A stretch of 64,000 nt of DNA from an uncultured Opitutia bacterium (GTDB taxonomy: Bacteria; Verrucomicrobiota; Verrucomicrobiia; Opitutales; Opitutaceae), in assembly GCA_903872505.1 (NCBI GenBank), contig CAIQKV010000082.1, positions 1 through 64,000 on the forward strand, read 5' to 3'. Below the pieces are notes generated by a model. The model ran no database searches and was not told where the DNA came from. It worked only from the letters and a program-made list of their open reading frames with translations. Below are positions 52,399 through 60,747 of the stretch, piece by piece. Made by a program: the position numbers and the translations under genes. Positions within the stretch are counted from its first letter, which is position 1. The number at the start of each line of letters is the position of its first letter.

Positions 52399-54597
52399 AT
52401 GCCCCAGCCCTCGTTTCTCCCGCTTCTGTCCCGCACGTTCGTGACCCTCCTCGCCGCCGGGATGTGCCTCCGGGCCACCCTGCCCGCCGCCGAACCGGCC
52501 GCGCCCGCGCCTTCGCCCATGGCCGCCAATCCCCTGCTGACCGAAAGCACCCTGCTCTATCACCTCCCGCCCTTCGACCGGATCAAGGACGAGCACTATG
52601 CGCCCGCCTTCGAGCTGGGCATGACGGAGCATTTGCAGGAGGTCACGGCCATTGCCGATAATCCCGAGAAGCCGACCTTCGAGAACACCATCGTCGCCCT
52701 CGAGCGCTCCGGCCGGCTGCTGAACCGGGTCGAGACCGTGTTCTCCAATCTCGAGGCCGCCAACACCAACCCGGCCATGCAGGCCCTTGACGCCGAGATG
52801 TCGCCAAAACTCGCGGCGCACTCCGACGCCATCTACCTGAACAGCGCCCTGTTCACCCGCGTCCACACGCTTTACCAGGCGCGCGCGTCCCTCGGGCTCA
52901 ACCGCGAGTCCCTCTGGCTGCTCGAGCGCTACCATCTGGATTTCGTCCGCGCGGGCGCGAACCTGGCGGAATTCGACAAGATCAAGCTCAAGGCGTTCAA
53001 CGCCGAGATCGCCTCCCTGCAGACCAAGTTCGACCAGAACGTCCTGAAGGAAAAGAACGCCGACGCGCTCATCGTTGATTCGCCGGCCGGACTGGCCGGC
53101 CTGTCCGAGAGCGAGATCGCCGGCGCCGCCGCCAGGGCCGGGGGCCAACCCGGCAAGTTCGCCCTGCCCCTCCTCAACACCACCGGCCAGCCCGCCCTCG
53201 CCGAGCTCCAGGACCGCGGGGTGCGCGAGCGCCTGATGTCGGCCTCGCTCGCCCGCGGCAGCCACGGCGGACCCTACGACAACCGCGAGGTGGTGTCGCG
53301 CCTTGCGCGCCTGCGCGCCGAGCGCGCCGTCCTCCTCGGCTACGCCACCCATGCCGATTACCAGCTGGAGGACCAGACCGCGCGGACCGTCAAGACCGTC
53401 AACCAGCTCCTCGCCGACCTCGCCCCGGCCAGCGTCGCCAACGCCCGCCGCGAGGCCGCCGACATGCAGGCCATCATCGACCGGGAAAAGGGCGGCTTCC
53501 AGCTCAGCGCCGCCGACTGGGCATTCTATGCGGAAAAGGTCCGCGTCGCCAAGTACGCCTTCGATGAGTCGCAGCTCCGGCCCTATTTCGAGCTGAACCA
53601 CGTGCTGCAGGACGGTGTGTTCTTCGCCGCGACCAAGCTGTACGGCCTCACCTTCAAGGAGCGCCACGACCTGCCGGTCTACCACCCGGACGTGCGCGTG
53701 TTCGAGGTCTTCGACGCCGACGGCTCGTCCCTCGCACTGTTCCTCGTCGACTATTACGCCCGCCCCTCCAAGCGCGGCGGCGCCTGGATGACCGCGTACG
53801 TCTCGCAGTCCCAGCTCCTCGGGCTCCAGCCCGTCATCGCCAATCACCTCAACATCCCGAAGCCGCCCGCCGGCCAGCCCACGCTGCTGACCGCCGACGA
53901 GGTCAAGACGGCGTTCCACGAGTTCGGCCACGCCCTGCACGGCATGTTCTCGCACGTGAAATACCCGCGCTTCAGCGGCACGCGCGTCCCGCGCGACTTC
54001 GTCGAGTATCCGTCCCAGGCGAATGAGATGTGGCGGTTCTGGCCCGAGGTGGTGCAGCACTATGCGAAGCACTACCAGACCGGCGCGCCGATCCCCCCCG
54101 CGCTGCTCGCCAAGCTGCTCACCACGCTGAAGTTCAACGAGGGCTTCGCCTCCACCGAGCAGCTCTCCGCCACGCTGCTCGACCAGGCCTGGCACCAGCT
54201 CAAGCCCGCCGCGGTGCCCGGCGCCGATGACGTGCTGGCCTTCGAGGCCGCGGCCTTGCGCAAGGCCGGCGTCGATTTCGCCCCCGTGCCGCCCCGCTAC
54301 CGCAGCACCTACTTCTCCCACGTCTTCTCCAACGCCTACTCCGCGGGCTATTATTCCTACCTCTGGAGCGAGGTGCTGGCCGCCAACACCACCGATTGGT
54401 TTGAACGGCACGGCGGCCTGACCCGCGAGAACGGCGATCGCTTCCGGCAGGGCATCCTCTCCCGCGGCGGCAGCCAGGAAGCCATGACCCTGTTCCGCAA
54501 CTTCACCGGCAGTGACCCGCAAATCGAGCCCTTGCTGAAGAAGCGCGGCCTCGAGCTGCCGGCGAACGCCAAGAAACCCGTCGAGGTCGACGGCTGA
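52399..54597 (+). CDS. M3-family metallopeptidase (peptidyl-dipeptidase Dcp-like), exported
   Basis: The 732-residue protein has a signal peptide (FVTLLAAGMCLRATLPAAEP) and the M3 zinc motif AFHEFGHALHGMFSH (HEXXH with downstream Glu in FVEYPSQANEMWRFW). KAAFDES-like and YHPDVRVFEVFDADGSS segments match Dcp/oligopeptidase A relatives. It trims short peptides, here probably in the periplasm. It fits the other peptide-use genes in this part. The start at ATG 52399 excludes a long low-complexity extension. Confidence 0.92.
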   Translation: MPQPSFLPLLSRTFVTLLAAGMCLRATLPAAEPAAPAPSPMAANPLLTESTLLYHLPPFDRIKDEHYAPAFELGMTEHLQEVTAIADNPEKPTFENTIVALERSGRLLNRVETVFSNLEAANTNPAMQALDAEMSPKLAAHSDAIYLNSALFTRVHTLYQARASLGLNRESLWLLERYHLDFVRAGANLAEFDKIKLKAFNAEIASLQTKFDQNVLKEKNADALIVDSPAGLAGLSESEIAGAAARAGGQPGKFALPLLNTTGQPALAELQDRGVRERLMSASLARGSHGGPYDNREVVSRLARLRAERAVLLGYATHADYQLEDQTARTVKTVNQLLADLAPASVANARREAADMQAIIDREKGGFQLSAADWAFYAEKVRVAKYAFDESQLRPYFELNHVLQDGVFFAATKLYGLTFKERHDLPVYHPDVRVFEVFDADGSSLALFLVDYYARPSKRGGAWMTAYVSQSQLLGLQPVIANHLNIPKPPAGQPTLLTADEVKTAFHEFGHALHGMFSHVKYPRFSGTRVPRDFVEYPSQANEMWRFWPEVVQHYAKHYQTGAPIPPALLAKLLTTLKFNEGFASTEQLSATLLDQAWHQLKPAAVPGADDVLAFEAAALRKAGVDFAPVPPRYRSTYFSHVFSNAYSAGYYSYLWSEVLAANTTDWFERHGGLTRENGDRFRQGILSRGGSQEAMTLFRNFTGSDPQIEPLLKKRGLELPANAKKPVEVDG

Positions 54598-54708
54598 TCC
54601 CCGCCCGCGCCCTCGTGACGAGCTGGTTCGAGTGAGGCCGGCCGCACGCATGGCGCAGGCGGGAAGACGGAACCCTTGGGCCCGAAGTGCAGTCTAGCCC
54701 AGGTAACG

Positions 54709-55356
54709 ATGCCTCCCGCCGCCCGCACCCTCCGGATTCTCCCGCTGCTCGCGGTCGGGCTGCTGGGCCTGTGGGCCGCCCCGGCCGGCCGGGCGGAGGA
54801 TGACGTGCGCTTCTCCGCCACGCTCACGCCGGCGCAGCGCGAGCGGACCGGGCTCAACCAGCTGACGGCGGACAATGTCGCGATCATTGACGGGCTGGTC
54901 CGGCAGGACCTGGCCGCCCTCAAGTACAAGAACAACGCGGTCGACCACACCCGGTTCTCCGAGCGGCGCACCCCCCGGGAGCGCGACATCGCCGGACTCG
55001 ACCGCCTTTCGCCCGCACAGCTTACCGAACTCGATAATCTCACCGGCCAGCGGATCATGGGCACGTTGACCGTCCCCCATGCCGCCGTGGCCCACCACAG
55101 CGGCACGGCGGTGAAGCCCGCCGTTACCGGTCATCCGCTGGACAATATCCATGGCGAGATCGGGTTCACCTACGGCTGGGGCCGGGGCGGCACTTTCAGT
55201 GGCGGTGACATCGTCCTGACCTACGACGATCCCGCGGGCCGCTACTCCCTGCTCGTCGGGTACGCCGAGTATCGCGGCAAGGGCCTGCTGCCCTGTTACG
55301 ATCCGGGCTACGGCACCTACCCGGTCCGCCCGGGAGTCATTCCGCTGTCCCGCTAG
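54709..55356 (+). CDS. Secreted protein of unknown function
   Basis: The 215-residue product has a signal peptide (LPLLAVGLLGLWAAPAGRAE). Two similar segments occur: LTPAQRERTGLNQLTADNVA and RDIAGLDRLSPAQLTELDNL, suggesting a duplicated helix-turn-helix unit of about 35 residues. A Gly/aromatic-rich C-terminal part (GEIGFTYGWGRGGTFSGGDI) looks like beta strands. I know no function. It lies 112 bp after the peptidase gene and may be transcribed with it. Confidence 0.7.
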   Translation: MPPAARTLRILPLLAVGLLGLWAAPAGRAEDDVRFSATLTPAQRERTGLNQLTADNVAIIDGLVRQDLAALKYKNNAVDHTRFSERRTPRERDIAGLDRLSPAQLTELDNLTGQRIMGTLTVPHAAVAHHSGTAVKPAVTGHPLDNIHGEIGFTYGWGRGGTFSGGDIVLTYDDPAGRYSLLVGYAEYRGKGLLPCYDPGYGTYPVRPGVIPLSR

Positions 55357-55410
55357 GCCCGGCGCGACGCGGCTCGACTCGGGCGCGACGGCGGCCACGC
55401 TTCGCGGTCC

Positions 55411-56295
55411 ATGCCCTGGCGCTACGCGCTTCTTTTCCTCGGCGTCTTCTCCAGTTCGACCGCCGTCATCATGATCCGGATGAGCCACACTCACCCGGCG
55501 GTGATGGCGGCGCTGCGGCTGCTTATCGCCGCCGCGCTCCTGGCGCCGCTGTTCTGGCGCGAGCGGCGCCGGCACGCCGCGAGCTACACCCGCGCGCACC
55601 GGGGACGCACCCTCCTGCCGGCCGCCCTGCTGGCCGCGCACCTGATCTCGTGGGGCTACGGCTCGCGCCTGACCCCCGTGGCGTCCGCCAGCCTCATCGC
55701 CAACCTCGTGCCCATCGCCCTGCCATTCTTCCTGTATTTCCTGGCGAACGAGCGCATCAACCGCACCGAGGTCATCGGCACCGTCCTCGCCCTCGGCGGC
55801 GTGGTCGCCCTCACTGCCCCGGGGCTGCTGGCTGGCGGCGGGGCGGGTTTCTGGGGCAACGTCATCTGCTTTGGCGCCATGATCGCCGCCGCGGGCTACG
55901 TCGCGCTCGGCCGCCGCAACCGCGATTTCCCCTCTCTCTGGCTCTACGTCGTGCCCGTTTACTGGCAGGCCGGGCTGATCAGCCTGATCGCGGCCATCCC
56001 GTGGCTCGGCACCTTCGAGGCCACCTCGGCCCGCGAATGGTCGCTGATGCTCGGGCTGGCGTGCATCCCGACCATCCTCGGCCACACGATGATCAACCTC
56101 GGCGTGCGCCACCTCCGCGGGCAGATCGTGAGCCTGTGCAACGTCACCCAGTTTGTCTTCGCCGGCGTGATGGGGTTCCTCCTGTTTCGCGAGCAGCCGG
56201 CGCCGCTGTTCTACGCCGCGAGCGCGATCGTGGTCGCGGGCATCGCCCTGGTGGTCTTCTCCGCGCCGCCGGGCCCGCCCGCGGTCGTGGAGTGA
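55411..56295 (+). CDS. EamA/DMT-superfamily transporter
   Basis: The 294-residue protein has ten helices in two EamA repeats: residues 1-130 (AVIMIRMSHTHPAVMAALRL, LTPVASASLIANLVPIALPF) and 140-290 (IPTILGHTMINLGVRHLRGQ, MGFLLFREQPAPLFYAASAI). This family exports or imports metabolites such as amino acids; the substrate cannot be told. It is 54 bp after the unknown secreted gene and 48 bp before the lyase gene. Confidence 0.88.
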   Translation: MPWRYALLFLGVFSSSTAVIMIRMSHTHPAVMAALRLLIAAALLAPLFWRERRRHAASYTRAHRGRTLLPAALLAAHLISWGYGSRLTPVASASLIANLVPIALPFFLYFLANERINRTEVIGTVLALGGVVALTAPGLLAGGGAGFWGNVICFGAMIAAAGYVALGRRNRDFPSLWLYVVPVYWQAGLISLIAAIPWLGTFEATSAREWSLMLGLACIPTILGHTMINLGVRHLRGQIVSLCNVTQFVFAGVMGFLLFREQPAPLFYAASAIVVAGIALVVFSAPPGPPAVVE

Positions 56296-56343
56296 CCGCA
56301 GCGCGGGTTTGTAAGTCCGCCCGCGCGCCGTTAACCCTCTCCC

Positions 56344-58374
56344 ATGCCCTCCCCCCGCCGCCAGTTTCTCCGCACCGGCCTTGGCCTTGGCGCCCTGCTC
56401 GCCCTGCGCGGCGCCGGATCGGCGGCAACCACCCTCGCGTCGGCCGGGGCAGCCGCGCCCCGCGGCCTGCTCTTTGATGCCGACGACCTGCCCCGGATCC
56501 GCGCCACCCTGGCGCGCCCGGAGTTTCGCGGGTTCCAGTCTTACCTCGCCGCGGTGGATTTCGCCGCCGACACCCAGTTCCTGAAGGCGGACCTGCGGTT
56601 CACCAACCATATCGTGCACCTGTCCCGCGCCCAGGGCATCATGATGCGGTCGGCCTTCCAGCACCTGCTCGCGCCGGATGGGCGGCACCTGGCCCTGGCG
56701 CGGCTGGCGCTCAGTCGCCTGCTGGCTTATCCGCGCTGGGACTGGCTGCGCGACAGCCAGCAGCGCCCCGTTGGCGTCATGCGCGGGGCCGGCACCTGCA
56801 TCGCCCTCACGCTGGCGGCCGAGTGGCTCGCGGCCGACCTCACCGCGGCGGAGCAGGCGGCCATCACCCACGGCCTGGCCACAGAGGGTGCACCGCCGTG
56901 CTTCCGCGGACTGCATGACATGACGCACCACGACCAGGCCGGTCCGTGGGGCCTCAATCGCGATGAGGAGGGGCTGCCCCCGATGGCGGTCAACCACTGG
57001 CCCCGCATCCTCGACGAGACCAACCTGCGCATCATTGGCACCGCGGGGCTCGCGGCCGCGACCTGCCACCTGCACGGGCGGCACCCCGACGCGCCGCAGT
57101 GGCTGGCGATGACCCGCGACAGCCTGCAGCGCTACGCCGCGCGCCTGCCCAAGGATGGCTCGTTCAACGAGGGCATCGGCTACTGGGACTACACCTTCAG
57201 CCACTATATCTTCGCGCTCGAGATCCTGCGCCGGAAACTGGGCGTCGACGAGCGGGCGCTGGTGGACTTCCCCGCGCAGGCGCGCTTCGCGCTGGAAATG
57301 ACGATGCCGACGGCGGGCCATCCCGACGACTGCATCAGCATCGGCGACGCGGCCACTGCCGCCGGCTGCGTGCCGCTGGCATGGATCGCGCGCGAGTTCC
57401 GCGACACGGGCGCGCAGCAGCTCGCGCTTCAGCCGGGCGCCGTCCGCCCGATCTGGACCAGCTGCTGGGGCGTCATCTGGTTCGACCCGACCGTGCCGGC
57501 CCGGCGTCCCGCCGACGCCCGGCTCGACCGCAACCAGGCCCTGGGCCTGGTGATTTCGCGCACCGGCTGGGAGGAGCAGGATGCGGTGGTCGTGCTGCGC
57601 AGCGGCGGGCCCGTCAACCACGAGCACGCCGACCGCAACAGCGTCATCTTCACCGCGCACGGCGAGCGGCTCCTCAACGATCCGGTCCACGCCAGCTACT
57701 CGACGAAGGACCCGAAATGGCTGCTGCGCCAGACCGAGGCGCACACCGCCGTGCTGATCGACGGCCAGGGCCATGTCTATCACGACGGGCGCGACGGCGT
57801 TAATTCCTCCTCCGCCGCCGCCACGATCCAGGATTACCGCACCGGCAACGGCTGGATGAGCGTCACCAGCGACGCCGCGGACGCCTACCGCCGCGCCGAG
57901 CTGCCCGCGCAGCTCGTGCAACGCACGCTCATCTACCTGAAGCCCGGTGTGCTCGTCATTTTTGACCGCGTCCTCCTCGACGAGGCGCGGCCCGTGCAGG
58001 CCCGGTTCCAGGTGTGCAACGAGGACGGCGCCGGCCATGTCACGGCCGACGGCCCGACCTTCACCATCGCGCGCCCGCAGGCCAGCCTGCACGCCCGGGT
58101 GACCAGCGCCGGTGCGAGCACGCTGGCGACCGGCCGGCTGGCGTTGCCGGAAAGCGGCGGCGTCTACCCGTACGCCGAGGTTTCCTCCGCCGCGGCGCCA
58201 GAGCATGCGTTTGTCACCGTCTGCACCGCCGCCCCCCACGGCGAGAGCCACGGTGGGATCAGCGTGACCCATGAACTGGGCGCGTGGCGGATCGCCGGGA
58301 CCCACCGCGGCCAAAATGTGTCGGTGGCCATCGCGGCGGCGGCTGGGTTGACGGTGCCGGTCATCACGCTTTAG
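56344..58374 (+). CDS. Heparinase II/III-like polysaccharide lyase, Tat-type signal
   Basis: The 676-residue protein starts with RRQFLRTGLGLGALLALRG, a twin-arginine-like signal. An alpha/alpha-toroid domain follows (to about 380: SFNEGIGYWDYTFSHYIFAL is diagnostic of heparinase/alginate lyases), then the beta-sandwich domain with GGPVNHEHADRNSVIFTAHG, which holds the His region of heparinase II/III-type enzymes. It should cleave an acidic polysaccharide by beta-elimination. The PQQ-propeller gene follows after 77 bp. No other lyase locus genes are seen, so the polymer remains unknown. Confidence 0.85.
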   Translation: MPSPRRQFLRTGLGLGALLALRGAGSAATTLASAGAAAPRGLLFDADDLPRIRATLARPEFRGFQSYLAAVDFAADTQFLKADLRFTNHIVHLSRAQGIMMRSAFQHLLAPDGRHLALARLALSRLLAYPRWDWLRDSQQRPVGVMRGAGTCIALTLAAEWLAADLTAAEQAAITHGLATEGAPPCFRGLHDMTHHDQAGPWGLNRDEEGLPPMAVNHWPRILDETNLRIIGTAGLAAATCHLHGRHPDAPQWLAMTRDSLQRYAARLPKDGSFNEGIGYWDYTFSHYIFALEILRRKLGVDERALVDFPAQARFALEMTMPTAGHPDDCISIGDAATAAGCVPLAWIAREFRDTGAQQLALQPGAVRPIWTSCWGVIWFDPTVPARRPADARLDRNQALGLVISRTGWEEQDAVVVLRSGGPVNHEHADRNSVIFTAHGERLLNDPVHASYSTKDPKWLLRQTEAHTAVLIDGQGHVYHDGRDGVNSSSAAATIQDYRTGNGWMSVTSDAADAYRRAELPAQLVQRTLIYLKPGVLVIFDRVLLDEARPVQARFQVCNEDGAGHVTADGPTFTIARPQASLHARVTSAGASTLATGRLALPESGGVYPYAEVSSAAAPEHAFVTVCTAAPHGESHGGISVTHELGAWRIAGTHRGQNVSVAIAAAAGLTVPVITL

Positions 58375-58451
58375 CCGGCGCTATCCGCGCCTTCCGCGCC
58401 GTTCATCGCATTCCCGTTGGCCCCGGGCTCGGAACGAATTGACTCTACCCC

Positions 58452-59900
58452 ATGCAACCCTCCGTGGTCCAAATCGTGGTGCTGGCCGCGGCGCTCGCCC
58501 TCCCGGCGCACGCGGAGACTCCGCCTCCCCGTGACCCGTTCGAGGGGGTGTGGACCGGCACGGTGACCGCGCCCGACCAGAGCGCTGAAATCGGTTTCGC
58601 GTTCACGCGCGGCAAGCATGGCCTCAACGCCAGCTTCGCCATGCCGGCGATGTTTGTCCACGGGATGAATCTAGGTCCGGCCCAAATCTCCGGCGGCACC
58701 TACGCGCTGCCCGAGCTCGGCGTGAGACTGACCCTCGCCGGCGGCAAGCTCACCGGGACTTTCGCCAACCCGCTCCTGCGCGTTGAACTGCAGCGCGGCG
58801 ACCGGTTGCCCGCCGAGCCGCCGGCCCCGGTATTTCCGGCCGGGCCCGCCCCGGCGTGGTCCCGCGCGCTGGGCGCCGAGACTTGGGCCTCGCCCGTCGC
58901 CCGCGACGGCATGCTCTACGTTGGCTGCGCCGATGGGAAGTTTCATGCCGTCCGGGCCGCGGATGGCACCGAGGCGTGGATCTGGTCGGGCCCGCACCCG
59001 CTGTACGGCGAGGCGCTCGTGACGGAGGACAGCGTCTGTTTTCTCGATGAGCGCACCGAACTGGTTTCGCTCCGCCGCGCCGACGGACACCTCCAGTGGC
59101 GGGTGCCGCTGCATGATGAAAAGCTCGCCGGCCAACCCGCCCCGGCCAACCCGACCTTCAACCGCCGGGTTGACGTGCCGGTCCTGGCCGACGGCGTGCT
59201 GTATGTCGGCTCCACCGACCACAGCCTCTATGCGCTCGAGGCGGCCACGGGAAAAATCCTCTGGCGCCATGACGTCGGGGCGCCGGTTTTCGCCGCCGTC
59301 GCGCGGGAGGGCGACGACTTGGTGGCCGGCTGCTACGATGGCAGCGTCGTGGTCCTGAACCGCCGCACCGGCGCCGAGTCCGCCCGGACCAAACTTGGCG
59401 GACCGATTGCCTCGGCCCCCGTGCTCGCGGGTGGCATGGTCATCGTCGGCTGCCGCGACTACCTGCTTTACGGCCTGCGCCGCGCCGATCTCGGCATCGC
59501 CTGGCGCGACTCGTACTGGTTTTCCTGGGTGGAGTCCGTCCCGCGACTGGTTGATGGCATCCTGTACATTGGCGGTTCCGACTACCGCCGGGTCAGTGCC
59601 CTTGACCCGGCTACCGGCCGCGCGCTCTGGGCCACGGATGTGCGCGGGCTGACCTGGGGCATGCCGCTCGTGACCGCCGACACCGTCTACGCCGGCACAT
59701 CCGCGCAAAACCCTGCGGCCATCCGCCATGAAGGCGGCATTACCGCGCTCGACCGCCGCACCGGAGCCGTGAAGTGGCGCCACAGCGTGTCCCTGCCGGC
59801 CAATGCCGAGCGGGCGGGTTATCTCGGTTCGCTCGTATTGGCCGACGGCAAGATTATCGGCGCCGCCTTCGACGGCACGCTCACGGCCTACCCGAGGTAG
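58452..59900 (+). CDS. PQQ-binding-like beta-propeller protein (BamB-type repeats), exported
   Basis: The 482-residue product has a signal peptide (VVLAAALALPAHAE), a beta-rich N-terminal domain of about 110 residues, and then repeated propeller blades with the motif A-x-DG..Y.G..DG..YALEAATGK.LW (for example VLYVGSTDHSLYALEAATGK). It has at least six blades and no PQQ-enzyme active site. Such proteins act as scaffolds or in cell-surface assembly. Its stop codon lies within an 81-bp double-hairpin repeat (59896-59976). Confidence 0.85.
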   Translation: MQPSVVQIVVLAAALALPAHAETPPPRDPFEGVWTGTVTAPDQSAEIGFAFTRGKHGLNASFAMPAMFVHGMNLGPAQISGGTYALPELGVRLTLAGGKLTGTFANPLLRVELQRGDRLPAEPPAPVFPAGPAPAWSRALGAETWASPVARDGMLYVGCADGKFHAVRAADGTEAWIWSGPHPLYGEALVTEDSVCFLDERTELVSLRRADGHLQWRVPLHDEKLAGQPAPANPTFNRRVDVPVLADGVLYVGSTDHSLYALEAATGKILWRHDVGAPVFAAVAREGDDLVAGCYDGSVVVLNRRTGAESARTKLGGPIASAPVLAGGMVIVGCRDYLLYGLRRADLGIAWRDSYWFSWVESVPRLVDGILYIGGSDYRRVSALDPATGRALWATDVRGLTWGMPLVTADTVYAGTSAQNPAAIRHEGGITALDRRTGAVKWRHSVSLPANAERAGYLGSLVLADGKIIGAAFDGTLTAYPR

Positions 59901-59976
59901 GGCGCGTTATCCCTAACGCGCCGCTTCGGGCCCGACCGCGTCCAACCACGGCGGATTAGGGATAATCCGCCCTACC
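59896..59976. repeat. 81-bp double-hairpin element with outer inverted repeat
   Basis: Two stem-loops lie in a row: GGCGCGTTA-TCCC-TAACGCGCC (59901-59922) and GGCGGATTA-GGGA-TAATCCGCC (59950-59971), each with a perfect 9-bp stem and a 4-nt loop. The ends GGTAGGGCG and CGCCCTACC are also reverse complements. The loops are complementary to each other (TCCC and GGGA), so they could kiss. This looks like a REP/BIME-type palindromic unit. Confidence 0.8.
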
Positions 59977-60017
59977 TTAAGCATTCCCTCCGCCGCTCCT
60001 GCGGCTAATCTGCCCAC

Positions 60018-60680
60018 GTGCCCTCGGCCCCGGTTGTTAAGATCTGCTGCATCAAGTCCGTGGCCGAGGCGCGCACCGCCCTGGCCCACGGTGCCGCGGC
60101 GCTCGGACTCGTCTCCGCCATGCCCAGCGGGCCGGGCGTCATCGGCGAGGACCTGATCGCCGAGATCGCCGCGGCCGTGCCACCGGCCACCGCCACGTTT
60201 CTGCTCACCGCCCTCACCGACACCGAGGCCATCATCGCCCAGCACCGCCGCTGCCGGACCAGCACCGTGCAGCTCGTCGATGTCCTCACCCGTGGCACGC
60301 ATCGCGACCTCCGCCGGGCACTGCCCGGCATCCGGCTCGTGCAGGTCATCCATGTGCGCGGCGAGGAGTCGGTCGTCGAGGCCGCCGCCGTCGCGTCAGA
60401 GGTGGATTTTCTCCTCCTGGACTCGGGCAACCCCAACCTCGCGGTCAAGGAGCTCGGCGGCACCGGGCGCACCCACAACTGGGCGTTCTCACGCCGCATC
60501 GTTGAGACCTGTGGCCGGCCCGTCTTCCTCGCCGGCGGGCTGCGCCCGGACAATCTCGCCGCCGCCCATGCCCAGGTCGGCCCGCACGGCTTCGATCTCT
60601 GCAGCAGCGTGCGCACGAACGATCTCCTGGACGAGGCCAAGCTCACGGCGTTTTTCGCCGCCGTGCGCGCGCTGAAATAA
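60018..60680 (+). CDS. Phosphoribosylanthranilate isomerase-like (TrpF family) protein
   Basis: The 220-residue protein has the TrpF (beta/alpha)8 pattern: VKICCIKSVAEARTALAHGA, LVQVIHVRGEES, FLLLDSGNP, GGTGRTHNW and FLAGGLRPDNLAAA. TrpF converts PRA to CdRP in tryptophan synthesis. The usual start KICG reads KICC here, and no other trp genes are near, so it could be a paralogue such as a lactone- or sugar-phosphate enzyme. Start is GTG 60018, the only in-frame start before the first strand. The 5' side carries the double-hairpin repeat. Confidence 0.75.
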   Translation: MPSAPVVKICCIKSVAEARTALAHGAAALGLVSAMPSGPGVIGEDLIAEIAAAVPPATATFLLTALTDTEAIIAQHRRCRTSTVQLVDVLTRGTHRDLRRALPGIRLVQVIHVRGEESVVEAAAVASEVDFLLLDSGNPNLAVKELGGTGRTHNWAFSRRIVETCGRPVFLAGGLRPDNLAAAHAQVGPHGFDLCSSVRTNDLLDEAKLTAFFAAVRALK

Positions 60681-60747
60681 TCGGCCGGGGCTCCCGATTT
60701 GCCTTCGCAAGATGCGGCGGGCGCGTTTGGCTCGCGGCGTTTTCCCC

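Noticed and set aside
54694-58314. A very long open frame of about 1200 codons on the minus strand across three plus-strand genes
   Set aside because: It runs antisense to the EamA and lyase genes, has no domain and its composition is the usual mirror of high-G+C codons. Long antisense frames are expected here.
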